From: Romboutsia weinsteinii | Lineage (GTDB): Bacteria > Bacillota > Clostridia > Peptostreptococcales > Peptostreptococcaceae | Direction of reading: 5' to 3' | Assembly (NCBI RefSeq): GCF_002250835.2 | Contig: NZ_NOJY02000002.1 | Location: forward strand, 124,001 to 188,000 | DNA: 64,000 bases | In this document: positions 46,123-56,463 of the stretch, piece by piece | How the letters are laid out: each line of letters begins with the position of its first letter | Numbering within the stretch: the stretch's first letter is position 1 | Translations under genes and position numbers: made by a program | Notes under the pieces: generated by a model | Database searches by the model: none | Seen by the model: the letters and a program-made list of their open reading frames with translations, nothing else | Told to the model about the DNA's origin: nothing

Positions 46123-47076
46123 TTATTTCCTTATTATTATAAATGCCATATATACAACATACATAAGTGCAAGTAAGAAACCTTCTGGCTTACTAATACT
46201 CTTTTTAGTTGTTGCAAATATATATGTAACAATACTTAATACTACCATAGCAAACATATCTACAAATACTATTGGCTGTATTGAAATATCATGTATAAAT
46301 GATGATATACCTAATACAAATAGTATATTAAAAATGTTAGAACCTACAACATTTCCTATAGCTATATCACTTTCACCTTTTCTTGCAGCTATTACACTTG
46401 TTACAAACTCTGGTAGTGATGTTCCAATAGAAACAATCGTAAGACCTACTAAATTCTGACTCATTCCCCAGGAAATAGCTATATCACTTGCAGAATCTAC
46501 TACCATATTACCGCCTATTAGTATGCCTAATATACCTAGTACACTAAATATAACCGCCTTGCTCATAGGCATACTTTCATCCGCTTTTTCTACATTCATT
46601 TCTTCTTTTGATGTTATAGCCATTTCAATTAAGTAATACATAAATATCGCAAACAAAGCTAATAATACCAAACCATCAGCTCTAGTTAATGCATTTAAAT
46701 TATATCCTTGAAACTTTGTATCATGGGCTAATACCATTAATATTAACGATGCTAATATAGCAAATGGAAACTCTTTTATTATTGTACTTTTTTGTACTCT
46801 TATCGGATTTATTATCGCAGCCACTCCAAGCACTCCAAGTAAATTAAATATATTAGAACCAACAACGTTAGCTATCGCCATTTCATTTTGACCATTTAAT
46901 GCAGCTGTAACACTTACTGCTGCTTCAGGAGCACTAGTACCAAATGCAACAATAGTAAGACCTATTATCAAAGTCGGAACTTTTAATGCCACTGCTATTG
47001 ATGAAGCCCCCGATACAAACGTATCTGCACCTTTTATCAAGAGTACAAATCCTATTAACAATAATATGTAGCTCAT
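46123..47076 (-). CDS. calcium/sodium:cation antiporter (CaCA, YrbG type)
   Basis: About 317 residues, ten membrane helices in two homologous halves. The two alpha repeats are visible: 'VAFGTSAPEAAVSV...NVVGSNIFNLLGVLG' and 'VSIGTSLPEFVTSV...NVVGSNIFNILFVLG', with the ion-binding Glu residues. It exchanges Ca2+ or Na+ for cations at the membrane. The start ATG 47076 follows GGAGGAAAG; an earlier in-frame GTG overlaps the site. Confidence 0.88.
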   Translation of the reverse strand: MSYILLLIGFVLLIKGADTFVSGASSIAVALKVPTLIIGLTIVAFGTSAPEAAVSVTAALNGQNEMAIANVVGSNIFNLLGVLGVAAIINPIRVQKSTIIKEFPFAILASLILMVLAHDTKFQGYNLNALTRADGLVLLALFAIFMYYLIEMAITSKEEMNVEKADESMPMSKAVIFSVLGILGILIGGNMVVDSASDIAISWGMSQNLVGLTIVSIGTSLPEFVTSVIAARKGESDIAIGNVVGSNIFNILFVLGISSFIHDISIQPIVFVDMFAMVVLSIVTYIFATTKKSISKPEGFLLALMYVVYMAFIIIRK

Positions 47077-47164
47077 AACTTTCCTCCACACTTTAATTAT
47101 TTAAAATCATTCCTATAATTTATTTTCTCTAAAGTGCTAAAAGTTATTCAAGAACTTATATTTA

Positions 47165-47201
47165 TAAAATAAAAAAAGCACTTCTTTTTAAAGAAGTGCT
47201 T
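47165..47201 (-). terminator. terminator of the AbgT gene
   Basis: The stem AGCACTTCT / AGAAGTGCT with a tight loop lies after the stop codon and is followed on the minus strand by TTTTTTTATTTT. Confidence 0.8.
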
Positions 47202-47210
47202 CTAGATTTC

Positions 47211-48824
47211 TTATGCTAAAGGATAAACTAGTCCTGCACCAGGTCCTAGTGGTAATCCTAACATCATCCATATTCCTAGTAAGATTATCCATCCTATTAA
47301 GAATATTATTGTGTAAGGTACCATAGTAGATATTAATGTTCCTATACCTGCTTTTTTATCATGCTTTTGAGCAAATATAACTATCATTGCAAAGTAACTC
47401 ATAAGTGGTGATATTATATTTGTAGTTGAATCACCTATTCTATATGCAACTTGAGTTAACTCTGGAGATATACCTAATTTCATAAACATTGGTAAGAATA
47501 CTGGAGCCATTATAGCCCACTTAGCAGAAGCTGATCCCATAAATAAGTTTATGAATCCTGCAAATAATACGAATACTACCATAAGAACTATAGAGTTCAT
47601 ATTCATTGATCCTAATAAGTTTGCACCTTCTATTGCAAGTATCGTACCTAAGTTAGTGTATGAGAAGTATTGTACGAATTGTGCCATTATGAATGCTAAT
47701 GCTATATATCCACCCATTGAGCTCATCGCTTTACCCATTTCAGTACATACATCTCTATGATTTTTAAATTGTCCAGATGTTCTACCATAAACTATTGCCG
47801 CTACAAAGAATATCATAGCCATTATAGGAACGAATCCATTCATTAATGGAGAGTGATCTATTATAGAGTTCACAAAACCTTTTTCTGCTTCAATTGCTGT
47901 ATTTCTTAATACTGAATTCGGCATTAATACTATTCCTACTATAGCAATTAATATTATTAATATAGTAAAGTTAGTAATTTTTAATGCCTTCTTTTCTTTA
48001 TCTGATAAGTTTCTTAAATCATCATCATCTTTAGATAAAGTTGATCCACCTTTTACAGCACCTAATCTAGGTTCTACTATCTTATCTGTTATAAACCAAC
48101 CTAATAAAGTTATTAAGAATGTAGACGCTATCATAAAGAACATATTAGATGTTGCTGTTACTGTATAAGTAGGATCTATCATTCTTGCTGCCTCTGTAGA
48201 TAAACCAGCAAGCATTGGATCTATTGTACCAACTATTAAGTTTGCACTGAATCCTCCAGAAACCCCAGCAAATCCTGCTGCAAGCCCTGCAAGTGGATGT
48301 CTACCAAATGACATAAATATTAGTGCTCCAAGCGGAACAAGTACAACGTACCCTGCATCACTTGCTATATTTGACATAACCCCTAAGAACACTACCATTG
48401 GTGTTACTAATTGAGCTGGAGTTATTGCTACTGTCTTTTTAAGTAAAGCAGATATATATCCACTTCCCTCTGCAGTACCTATACCTAACATACCAACTAA
48501 AACCATTCCTAATGGTGCAAAGTTAACGAAGTTAGATATTGCATTCTCTAGCATATAAATTATACCTTCTCTTGATAGTAAACTTACTGCTGTTATTGTT
48601 TGAAGTTCTAATTTATTTGTAGTTCTATTTATTAATTCACCTTCTACTGATAGTCCTGAAGCTGCTGCTACTGCAGATATAATCATAATTGCTAAACAAA
48701 ATATTGAGAATAATGCCACTGGATGCGGAAGCTTATTTCCTACTATTTCTATACCGTCTAAACACTTTTGGAACAAGTTTTTCTTTTTTAATACTTGATC
48801 TTTTTCCATTTGTTTTGTATTCAT
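47211..48824 (-). CDS. abgT: AbgT-family transporter (p-aminobenzoyl-glutamate type)
   Basis: 537 residues with roughly a dozen membrane helices. Family motifs include 'LPHPVALFSIFCLAIMI', 'GVMSNIASDAGYVVLVPLGA', 'FAGVSGGFSANLIVGTIDPMLAG' and 'GSASAKWAIMAPVFLPM'. AbgT imports p-aminobenzoyl-glutamate, while some members export sulfonamides as antimetabolites. A folate link is therefore plausible, since the pab-fol operon is in the same window, but the genes are 20 kb apart. The ribosome binding site is GGGAGGGAG. Confidence 0.87.
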   Translation of the reverse strand: MNTKQMEKDQVLKKKNLFQKCLDGIEIVGNKLPHPVALFSIFCLAIMIISAVAAASGLSVEGELINRTTNKLELQTITAVSLLSREGIIYMLENAISNFVNFAPLGMVLVGMLGIGTAEGSGYISALLKKTVAITPAQLVTPMVVFLGVMSNIASDAGYVVLVPLGALIFMSFGRHPLAGLAAGFAGVSGGFSANLIVGTIDPMLAGLSTEAARMIDPTYTVTATSNMFFMIASTFLITLLGWFITDKIVEPRLGAVKGGSTLSKDDDDLRNLSDKEKKALKITNFTILIILIAIVGIVLMPNSVLRNTAIEAEKGFVNSIIDHSPLMNGFVPIMAMIFFVAAIVYGRTSGQFKNHRDVCTEMGKAMSSMGGYIALAFIMAQFVQYFSYTNLGTILAIEGANLLGSMNMNSIVLMVVFVLFAGFINLFMGSASAKWAIMAPVFLPMFMKLGISPELTQVAYRIGDSTTNIISPLMSYFAMIVIFAQKHDKKAGIGTLISTMVPYTIIFLIGWIILLGIWMMLGLPLGPGAGLVYPLA

Positions 48825-48882
48825 TTTTTTCTCCCTCCCAAAATAATTTTCACATAAAATTTTTCTTTTATATTATATTTAT

Positions 48883-48912
48883 ATATTACATCATTATTCT
48901 GACAATTGTCAA
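48883..48912 (-). promoter_or_regulatory. promoter of the AbgT gene with palindrome at the -35
   Basis: -35 TTGACA (48912-48907), 18-nt spacer, -10 TAATAT (48888-48883). A perfect 12-bp palindrome TGACAATTGTCA at 48900-48911 overlaps the -35, a good place for a repressor. The rest of the 48825-49125 gap holds only the terminator at 49011-49047. Confidence 0.6.
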
Positions 48913-49010
48913 CAGAAATGTATCAAATTTTCAATAAATTTAAATAACACTAATATATTCTTTCAATTTTGTTTTTTTACTTTAAATTCTTTAAATTATA
49001 AATAATCTAA

Positions 49011-49047
49011 AAAGCCTAGTATTTATAATATACTAGGCTTTATTTTT
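49011..49047. terminator. bidirectional terminator between abgT and dinG-like genes
   Basis: The stem AAAGCCTAGTA / TACTAGGCTTT has a 9-nt loop; T tracts flank it on both strands. It is about 80 bases past the dinG-like stop codon. Confidence 0.72.
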
Positions 49048-49125
49048 CTTTTATATTTTTCTATTAAGTTTCATATTCTTGAATTATTTATAATAAATCC
49101 TTCATTTTACATACAATGACATCAT

Positions 49126-52100
49126 TTATTTTTTTAACTCTAATTTTATTTTATCCTTATTTATTAAATAAGTTATATCAAAATACTTTACTTTGAAAGT
49201 TTTTCTACTTTCATCCATATTAAAAGCTTGTATTTTAATACTCCTATTTTTCATTTCTTTATTTATATACTTTTCTAGCTCAGTTTCTTCTTTGTTCTTT
49301 ATATATTCCAGCTCTTCAAATACATCTACTACGGATGACTTCAAAATCATTGACCTACATCGTCTAAAGTGGTTATTAATGTAATAATCAATATTTTTAA
49401 TACTCATACTATATATTTTACAACCATGTAAATCTTTTTCTAACTTCTTTAAATTATTAATATTTGTTCCTGTGTTAAAAATTATAAAGCATCCATAATC
49501 ATACTTGCTTCTAAGAAGCCTTCCCATAGCTTGTTTTACTTTTATAGCCATCTGTGGATAATTTAGGGAGTTATAGGTCTTATTATATTTTTTTATTATA
49601 GTAGAATATAGAGGATCCCTAGGATTTAGATTCGGTATTTTATCTAATGTTACACAAGTTAATCCATCACCAGGAACATCCACTCCTTCAAAGCATCCTT
49701 TTGAACCCAATACCACACATCTTTTGTTAATATCTTTTAAATATTTTATCCCTCTTTTATTCATATATATCTCAATATTTTTTAAGTGTAGTTTATCTTT
49801 TAAATCTTCATATGTCTTTTCTTGCCTTTCCTTGCTGTTAAACAGTGATAACATATGACCTTGTGTAGTTTCCGCAGTATTTGCGATAAAATCACTCATC
49901 TCTTTCGTAAAATCTTTATTTTGATAACTACAAATGTCTGATACACCTATCACTCCAACTCTACTTTGGTAATCATAAAGTGGTTCTATTACTTTTTCAA
50001 TATTATCAACTCTATTTATTCCTAAAGTATTCTTAAAGTAATTCATTCTATTTTGTACACTTAATGTTGCTGATAAGAATATTCCATTCGATAATGTAGC
50101 CAATATATTTTCTTCAAATAAATCTGCTAACTTCAGTGGAACTACTCTAAATTCAAAATTTTTATAGCTTTTATCTATTTCTACTATTCTTGCAAAATCA
50201 TCTTCTTCACTATACTCCATAAATATTTGCAAGGTATTTTTTATATCCTCTATATCTTTTACTCTAGACTTACCAAATTTATAGATATCTTCTTCTTTAT
50301 CTACATTATCATCATCTATATAGTTTTCTATAGTAATTATAGTTGAGGCCAAGTTTCTAATTATACTTTCACAACTAGCTTTTATCTTTTCGCTATATTC
50401 CTTATAGTATATTTCTTTTTTTTGATTATCTCTATAAACACTTCCTGCAACTTCGTCAGATTGAAGATTCAACTCCCATCTCAAGTTGTATCTACTTATA
50501 TCTTTATAATCACTGTGGTTTCCAAAATCAAGTATTGAGTTCATTTCCTCAACTATAAAGTTTATATTTCTACTTATCTTATCTTTGACCTCTCTTGTAA
50601 TTCCTATATGATTATAAAATTTATCAAAACTTTTATTTCTTTTAAATCTTTTATTTGCTAAATCATAAGCAAAAGGACTATTTTTTATATTTTCATAGGG
50701 ATATATCTCTTGTAAAAAATATCTTAATGATCTTGATTCAACAATACTAGAAAAAAAGTCATATCCCTTTTCGACTAGGTTATGTGCCTCATCTACAATA
50801 ATATTTTCTATAGGTTTCTCTTCCTTATATGGCCATTTAGATAGCAGTGAGTGATTTATTACAGTTATATCTTCTTCCTTCAGCTCTTCTACTCTTCTTT
50901 TATATAGACAATTTTTAATACATTTTTTAGGTCTACATAAATTAGGATCACAGCTAATATGTCTTATATGATTCTCCAAACTATCAAAATGATTTATAAT
51001 CCAATAGTTAATTTCTTCAATATCCCCATATAAACCTTCTTCAACTAATCGTTCTAAGTACAATAGCGCTATAATATCTTCACTGCTACTTTTTGATGGA
51101 GAATAGTCCATTATATAAGACTCCAACTTCTCGACACATATATAGTTATTTTTACCCTTAATGTATCCATAGCTTATCTTCTTATTTAAACCTAGAGAAT
51201 TTATTACATTTGGAATATCTTTATTTATTAATTGAATTTGTAACTCCTTGGTATCTGTAGAGATTATTATCCTTTTTTTATTAAGATGCGCTTCTAATAT
51301 TGCAGGAAGAAGATACCCTACACTCTTACCAATTCCAGTAGGAGCTTCTATACTAGCAATCTTTGGCCCTGCCTTACTACCATCAAACAATTCCCTTATA
51401 GTTTTTGTAAGTTCATACTGACCTGGTCTATATTCATATATAAACCCTTCCTTACTAGCCCATATTTCTTTATCTTTTAAAAGTTCTTCATACTGTTTAT
51501 TTTGACTATAAATCTTTCTTATAATTTCCTTTTCTTTTGAAATATTTTCACTATTGAGTATTTCCTCTTCATATATAACATCTAAATTACTCCCCAACTT
51601 GTAGTCGGCATTTTCAATGAACTCACTCCATTGCCATGGAGGCAAACTAAATCTTCCTAGCTGAGAGTTAATTTTAAAAGATATAGGTTCTAGACTGCTT
51701 TTCTCTTTTCTATTAAGTCTCATAAGAAGAGCATTAACAACCTTTACAGCATCTAGACTATCATCTAATGCTCTATGCTTTTCATCTATTTTTTCATTCG
51801 TTAATACTTTCTTTAAATAATCTAAGCTGTACTCTTTATGGTACGGTTCTAAAATTACAGCTAATTCCATAGAATCAATAATTTCATTCTTAATCTTAGG
51901 CATGTAAAACTCTAAAAAACTCTTTTCTAAGCTAGCATTATGGCAAATTACTTTATAATCTTCAAGAAATACCAAAAGATCTACTTCTACATCATGTACT
52001 TTTTTTCCTTTAGAAAAATCTTCCTCAGATAATCCACTACAAAGAGAAAGTATCTCTAGTGGTATTTCTTTGTTATTTTTAACTAATGTATAAAATCTTG

Positions 52101-52227
52101 AGATTTCTCCATTTTTTATTTTTATAGCTCCTATTTCTAATATTTCAGAGTTTATAGGATCTAATCCACTTGTTTCTATATCTAAAAAAACAACATTGTC
52201 TAATAAACTAATAATGTTTAAGTTCAT
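49126..52227 (-). CDS. dinG: DinG-type helicase with N-terminal DEDDh exonuclease domain
   Basis: About 1033 residues. The exonuclease domain (about 10-180) has 'FLDIETSGLDP', 'CHNASLEKSF' and 'HRALDDSLDAVKV'. The XPD/DinG-like helicase follows: Walker A 'EAPTGIGKS', Fe-S cysteines ('NNYIC', 'CDPNLCRPKKCIKNC'), 'VDEAHNLV', and motif VI near 'QAMGRLLRS'. It resembles the DinG of Bacillus and Staphylococcus, acting in DNA repair. ATG 52227 is used, 8 nt after AAAGGA; an in-frame TTG seven codons earlier lacks a site. Confidence 0.9.
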   Translation of the reverse strand: MNLNIISLLDNVVFLDIETSGLDPINSEILEIGAIKIKNGEISRFYTLVKNNKEIPLEILSLCSGLSEEDFSKGKKVHDVEVDLLVFLEDYKVICHNASLEKSFLEFYMPKIKNEIIDSMELAVILEPYHKEYSLDYLKKVLTNEKIDEKHRALDDSLDAVKVVNALLMRLNRKEKSSLEPISFKINSQLGRFSLPPWQWSEFIENADYKLGSNLDVIYEEEILNSENISKEKEIIRKIYSQNKQYEELLKDKEIWASKEGFIYEYRPGQYELTKTIRELFDGSKAGPKIASIEAPTGIGKSVGYLLPAILEAHLNKKRIIISTDTKELQIQLINKDIPNVINSLGLNKKISYGYIKGKNNYICVEKLESYIMDYSPSKSSSEDIIALLYLERLVEEGLYGDIEEINYWIINHFDSLENHIRHISCDPNLCRPKKCIKNCLYKRRVEELKEEDITVINHSLLSKWPYKEEKPIENIIVDEAHNLVEKGYDFFSSIVESRSLRYFLQEIYPYENIKNSPFAYDLANKRFKRNKSFDKFYNHIGITREVKDKISRNINFIVEEMNSILDFGNHSDYKDISRYNLRWELNLQSDEVAGSVYRDNQKKEIYYKEYSEKIKASCESIIRNLASTIITIENYIDDDNVDKEEDIYKFGKSRVKDIEDIKNTLQIFMEYSEEDDFARIVEIDKSYKNFEFRVVPLKLADLFEENILATLSNGIFLSATLSVQNRMNYFKNTLGINRVDNIEKVIEPLYDYQSRVGVIGVSDICSYQNKDFTKEMSDFIANTAETTQGHMLSLFNSKERQEKTYEDLKDKLHLKNIEIYMNKRGIKYLKDINKRCVVLGSKGCFEGVDVPGDGLTCVTLDKIPNLNPRDPLYSTIIKKYNKTYNSLNYPQMAIKVKQAMGRLLRSKYDYGCFIIFNTGTNINNLKKLEKDLHGCKIYSMSIKNIDYYINNHFRRCRSMILKSSVVDVFEELEYIKNKEETELEKYINKEMKNRSIKIQAFNMDESRKTFKVKYFDITYLINKDKIKLELKK

Positions 52228-52379
52228 TTCATATTTCCTTTCAATCAACTTTATTATAAAAGTTCGTAACTACTATTATAATATAAGCTTCCCAAAAATC
52301 ATATTAAGGAATAATTTTAAATAAAATTTTGAACTTAGGTAAAAATATAGTAACAATATTCATTATAAGAGGTGACAAT

Positions 52380-53207
52380 ATGAATCAAAATAACAAAGTT
52401 AGAAATTATTTAATAATAGGAGTTTGTATGCTTCTCTTTGGTACCTTAATAACTATTAATTCTAGCTTAACTTCAAAATCTATGACTCAGCTTGTAAATC
52501 CATCGCTTAGCACTCAGGAATACAACTGGTACTTTAATCCTAGAAATGATGGTAAACAGCCAAATCCAATACAAGAAGCTAATTTTTTTAGAAATTATAG
52601 TTCCTATTATGTTGGTGATCCAAATGAAAAAGTTATATACTTATCATTTGATGCAGGGTATGAAAGCGGAAATACAAATAATATTTTAGATACCTTAAAA
52701 AAACATAATGCTCCAGCACAGTTTTTCGTTGTTGAGAGCTATATCAAGAATAACCCTGATATAATAAAAAGAATGGAACAAGAAGGCCATTTGGTTTGTA
52801 ATCATTCTAAGAGCCATAAATCTATGGCATCTATTAATGATTTAGATGAATTTAAAAAAGAGATTTTAAGTGTTTCTGAAGCATATAAAGAGGTTACCGG
52901 AAAAGAAATGCCTAAATATTTTAGACCACCTATGGGCAAGTTTAGCGAGACTTCTTTAAAAAATACACAGGACTTAGGTTATAGTTCAATATTTTGGAGC
53001 TTCGCATACGTTGATTGGTATGAAAATAAACAGCCAACACACGAATATGCAAAGGATAAAATCTACTCTAGAACTCATCCAGGTGCAATAGTTTTACTTC
53101 ATCCTAATTCTAAAACTAATACTGAGATATTAGATGAAGTATTAACTCACTGGGAACAAGAAGGATATACATTAAAAACTTTAGATTATTTAACTAAGAA
53201 AAAGTAA
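52380..53207 (+). CDS. pdaA: PdaA-like polysaccharide deacetylase (spore cortex)
   Basis: 275 residues. A membrane anchor (about 10-28) is followed by a NodB domain with 'LSFDAGYESGNT' (the PdaA variant of TFDDGP), 'HLVCNHSKSH', 'YFRPPMGKFSE' and 'LLHPNS'. The DAGYE signature and length are typical of PdaA, which makes muramic delta-lactam in the spore cortex. The start ATG 52380 follows AGAGGTGA; the upstream ATG at 52329 lacks a site. Specificity is inferred. Confidence 0.8.
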   Translation: MNQNNKVRNYLIIGVCMLLFGTLITINSSLTSKSMTQLVNPSLSTQEYNWYFNPRNDGKQPNPIQEANFFRNYSSYYVGDPNEKVIYLSFDAGYESGNTNNILDTLKKHNAPAQFFVVESYIKNNPDIIKRMEQEGHLVCNHSKSHKSMASINDLDEFKKEILSVSEAYKEVTGKEMPKYFRPPMGKFSETSLKNTQDLGYSSIFWSFAYVDWYENKQPTHEYAKDKIYSRTHPGAIVLLHPNSKTNTEILDEVLTHWEQEGYTLKTLDYLTKKK

Positions 53208-53227
53208 TATAGTAATTTGTTTGTATC

Positions 53228-53280
53228 AAAAAAGGTGATTACTCACATTTATTTAATATTTGAGTAATCACCTTTTATTT
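53228..53280. terminator. bidirectional terminator after pdaA
   Basis: The 16-bp stem AAAAGGTGATTACTCA / TGAGTAATCACCTTTT has a 15-nt loop. Confidence 0.85.
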
Positions 53281-53281
53281 T

Positions 53282-53794
53282 TTAAATTTTCCAAGCATCT
53301 ATATATATGTTTTTTCCTTTAAAATTGGCTACCCAGTATGGCTTATATATACTCTTAACCTCTCTGATATTTATATTTTGAACGCTAAGTCTATCCATTC
53401 CATCGTTTTTATATTTTTTTCCTAAAAAGTAAATTATTTGATCTTTAACTCCCTCTATGATGTCGTCATCTTTTATTCTAGATTTTTTTATACAACTTTT
53501 AGCCACGTATCTCTTTTCTGTATCAGGCAGTATTTCCACAGACTCAGAGTATCCATCATATGTATTTACAAGCATAGTAATATCATGCTGTTTACTACCA
53601 TTTCTAAATAGTGTGTTACTTTTTGTTTTACTAGTCACTTCGTACTTTAATATTTTAAACTCAACATATTCTAAATGCATATCTTCGGCAACTGCATTGA
53701 ACTGAGCTACTTTACTCATTAAAGGCATCTTCCTTAATATATGTTTTATTGCCTCTTTTTTCTTAAGTTTCATACCAACTACTTCAACTAGCAT
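53282..53794 (-). CDS. hypothetical protein, 170 residues
   Basis: Soluble, with basic N-terminus ('KLKKKEAIKHILRKMP'). It ends with 'SIYKPYWVANFKGKNIYIDAWKI'. No recognised domain. The ATG is 5 nt after GGAGG. It is convergent with pdaA and divergent from the phospholipase-like gene. No function is assigned. Confidence 0.55.
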   Translation of the reverse strand: MLVEVVGMKLKKKEAIKHILRKMPLMSKVAQFNAVAEDMHLEYVEFKILKYEVTSKTKSNTLFRNGSKQHDITMLVNTYDGYSESVEILPDTEKRYVAKSCIKKSRIKDDDIIEGVKDQIIYFLGKKYKNDGMDRLSVQNINIREVKSIYKPYWVANFKGKNIYIDAWKI

Positions 53795-53913
53795 AAATAC
53801 CTCCTGTGATGTTTTTTACTTTTATAAATTATATTAGTCTAGGTACTACTTTAATGTATGTACAATTAAAAATTACATATTATATATATTATATTTTTAA
53901 TTTGGAGGTTATT

Positions 53914-54903
53914 ATGCCACGCACTATATCACACTACTTATTTGCAATAGATTGCTATGATAAAATAGAAGATAATAATATGAAAAATATTATCTCTAAT
54001 AATATAAATTTGTATAAATTCGGATGCCAAGGTCCTAACTTTTTTAATTATTGCAATCATTACTCTTTTGTTAATAATAAAAATCTAAATCTTATAAGTG
54101 ACCTAATACATAATAGAGATATTAACTTATTTTTTAAAAATATGATTTCTTACTCCATGGATAACAGCTGTATTAAATCAATTTTCAGTAATAATAACCT
54201 CTTTGAAGTTACTATATCTTATATTTATGGTTTTTTATCTCACTATATATTAGATAAAAATATGCATCCATATATATATAGGTTACAAATTGACTTACAA
54301 GATCAATATAGTAAAAATTCACGCGCCTTACATAAAAGTATTGAAACGCATATAGATAGTCTCCTTCTAGATAAACTAAAAAATCTAAATCCACAGGATT
54401 TCAATGAACACACATATTTAGACTTAAGTAATGACGAGTTAATACTCTTATGCGATATGTATAGATTTTTAATAAGCTCAGTCTACAAAAAATCGATTAT
54501 ATATAATGATATTTCAAAATGTATTAACATGTTTTATAAGACGGAGAGTATGCTTAATACTCATAATAAAGTATATTCAAGACCTTATTTATTCGTTAAG
54601 AATAGAACTTCTAAAACTAGTCATATTGAAAGCAAGATTTATGACAACCATAAACATTGTGTCAATGACTTATCAAATGAGGATAATTTAACATGGAAAA
54701 ACCCATTTACTCTTAAAGATAGCTCATCCTCACTTTTAGACATATATAATAACAGCATAGATGAATATATAAAAATAATAAAGTTATTAAACTCATACTT
54801 AAGTAATCAAATAACAATGAATGATATTCTTATTGAGATTAATGATAAATCTTATTTCACTAATGAGAATTATAAAAATAACTATGATGTAAAACTATTT
54901 TAA
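53914..54903 (+). CDS. zinc-dependent phospholipase C-like protein
   Basis: 330 residues. The N-terminus 'MPRTISHYLFAID' and His/Asp-rich motifs ('GCQGPNFF', 'YGFLSHYILDKNMHPYI', 'LHKSIETHIDSLLLDK') fit the zinc-dependent phospholipase C family. No signal peptide is visible, so it may act inside the cell. The start is ATG 53914 after TTGGAGG; the longer frame upstream has no site. No clear terminator separates it from the next gene. Confidence 0.75.
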   Translation: MPRTISHYLFAIDCYDKIEDNNMKNIISNNINLYKFGCQGPNFFNYCNHYSFVNNKNLNLISDLIHNRDINLFFKNMISYSMDNSCIKSIFSNNNLFEVTISYIYGFLSHYILDKNMHPYIYRLQIDLQDQYSKNSRALHKSIETHIDSLLLDKLKNLNPQDFNEHTYLDLSNDELILLCDMYRFLISSVYKKSIIYNDISKCINMFYKTESMLNTHNKVYSRPYLFVKNRTSKTSHIESKIYDNHKHCVNDLSNEDNLTWKNPFTLKDSSSSLLDIYNNSIDEYIKIIKLLNSYLSNQITMNDILIEINDKSYFTNENYKNNYDVKLF

Positions 54904-55047
54904 TATTAAAGTATATATTTTTACTCATTACTAATTTCTCAAATATAAGTACTTACTTAAATCATAATTAATATATATTTTTCCAGTAATCTTATTAATA
55001 AATTTTGCTAAAAATATATGTAAATTTACTTTTAAGGGATGACTTAT

Positions 55048-56463
55048 ATGATCTATAAAAAAATAGTATTAAGCTTAATTGGATTTGTAATTATTTTTTG
55101 CTCTATATCTTATGCTATAGAAAATAACGACAATCAGGTTGAGACTGCAACTAAAGGTACCTCCGCTCCAACTATAAAAACTATAATACCTGCAAAATGT
55201 CAGCAATATATTATAGGCAAACCCACTATAGAAGCTTATTTCAAAGATAAAAGTGATATAGATTCTAAAAGCATAAAGATGTATGTAAACTATGAGGATG
55301 TAACTGAAAACTGTAATATTGATGAAGAAAAAATAACATATACACCTAGGAAGAAATTCAAACGCGGAAATCAAATAGTAAAAATCGAGCTTATTGATTT
55401 AGCAACAAATAAAAATAAACAAGTGTATGAATGGTATTTTACAGTAGGAACTCCTGTTTATAATCAATATAGAGGGCTACTTCATTCTCATACTAGCGCG
55501 AGTGATGGTCATGGTACTTATGATGACGCCTATTATATGTCAAAATACAAATCTAATTTAGATTTCTTTGCTATAACTGAGCACTCTAATCTATTAGACA
55601 ATAAAGAAAGCTGCTCTATTAATAATGCAGATAACAGCGAAGAATGGAATAATCTTATTAAATGTCGTGATAAATTTAACCAAAATAAAGATTTCTTAGC
55701 TTTAAATGGTTTTGAAATGACTTATAATCATAAAGAAGAAAATCCTATTGGCCATATAAATGTTTATAATTCAGATGGATTTGTTTATGTTGATGATAAA
55801 ATGACCTTAGAAAATTTCTATGAACTATTATATAGTGAAGAAGATTTAATCGGTCAGCTTAATCACCCTTGCGATAAATTCGGAAAATTTAATAACTTAA
55901 AATATTCTCCTCATGGAGATCGCGCCATATCATTAATAGAAGTTGGAAATGGCTATAATGCCGATATGAGTAAAAATATCAGGAGTCATGATATGTATCA
56001 ACTTGCCCTTGATAACGGATGGCATGTTGCGCCAACTTGTAACCAAGATAATCATAGAGTAGATTTTGGAGTTGCAAATGAATTTAGGACAGTTATTTTG
56101 TCAACTGATCTAACCAAAGATGCTATCTTTGATTCAATAAAGAAAATGAGAGTTTATGCCACTGAAGATAAAAATTTAAGAATAGATTATACAATAAATG
56201 ATCGTCCTATGGGATCTACTCTAGGTGATAAGGCAAAGCTTAACTTTTCTATATGTGCAATTGATAATGACAATAGTGATAAGATAAAAGAGATACAAGT
56301 TATAAGCAACAAAGGAGAGATTATTAAAAGTCAAACTTTTAACTCAAATCTAGCTAGACTAGACTTCAGTATTAAATATGCCAAAAATAAATTTTATTAT
56401 GTTAAAGTTATTCAAAATAATGATAAAATCTCTGTAACTGCTCCTATTTGGACAAAAAAATAA
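55048..56463 (+). CDS. secreted PHP/CehA-type metallohydrolase
   Basis: 471 residues. A signal peptide (about 1-25) is followed by an Ig-like domain (about 45-145) and a PHP-like domain with 'LLHSHTSASDGHGTYDDAYYM', 'ITEHSNLL', 'GQLNHPCDKFG' and 'NQDNHRVDFG', which supply His and Asp metal ligands. It resembles the CehA/McbA metallohydrolase group. ATG 55048 is used because AAGGG is 9 nt upstream; the ATG at 55039 directly abuts that site. The substrate is unknown. Confidence 0.72.
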   Translation: MIYKKIVLSLIGFVIIFCSISYAIENNDNQVETATKGTSAPTIKTIIPAKCQQYIIGKPTIEAYFKDKSDIDSKSIKMYVNYEDVTENCNIDEEKITYTPRKKFKRGNQIVKIELIDLATNKNKQVYEWYFTVGTPVYNQYRGLLHSHTSASDGHGTYDDAYYMSKYKSNLDFFAITEHSNLLDNKESCSINNADNSEEWNNLIKCRDKFNQNKDFLALNGFEMTYNHKEENPIGHINVYNSDGFVYVDDKMTLENFYELLYSEEDLIGQLNHPCDKFGKFNNLKYSPHGDRAISLIEVGNGYNADMSKNIRSHDMYQLALDNGWHVAPTCNQDNHRVDFGVANEFRTVILSTDLTKDAIFDSIKKMRVYATEDKNLRIDYTINDRPMGSTLGDKAKLNFSICAIDNDNSDKIKEIQVISNKGEIIKSQTFNSNLARLDFSIKYAKNKFYYVKVIQNNDKISVTAPIWTKK

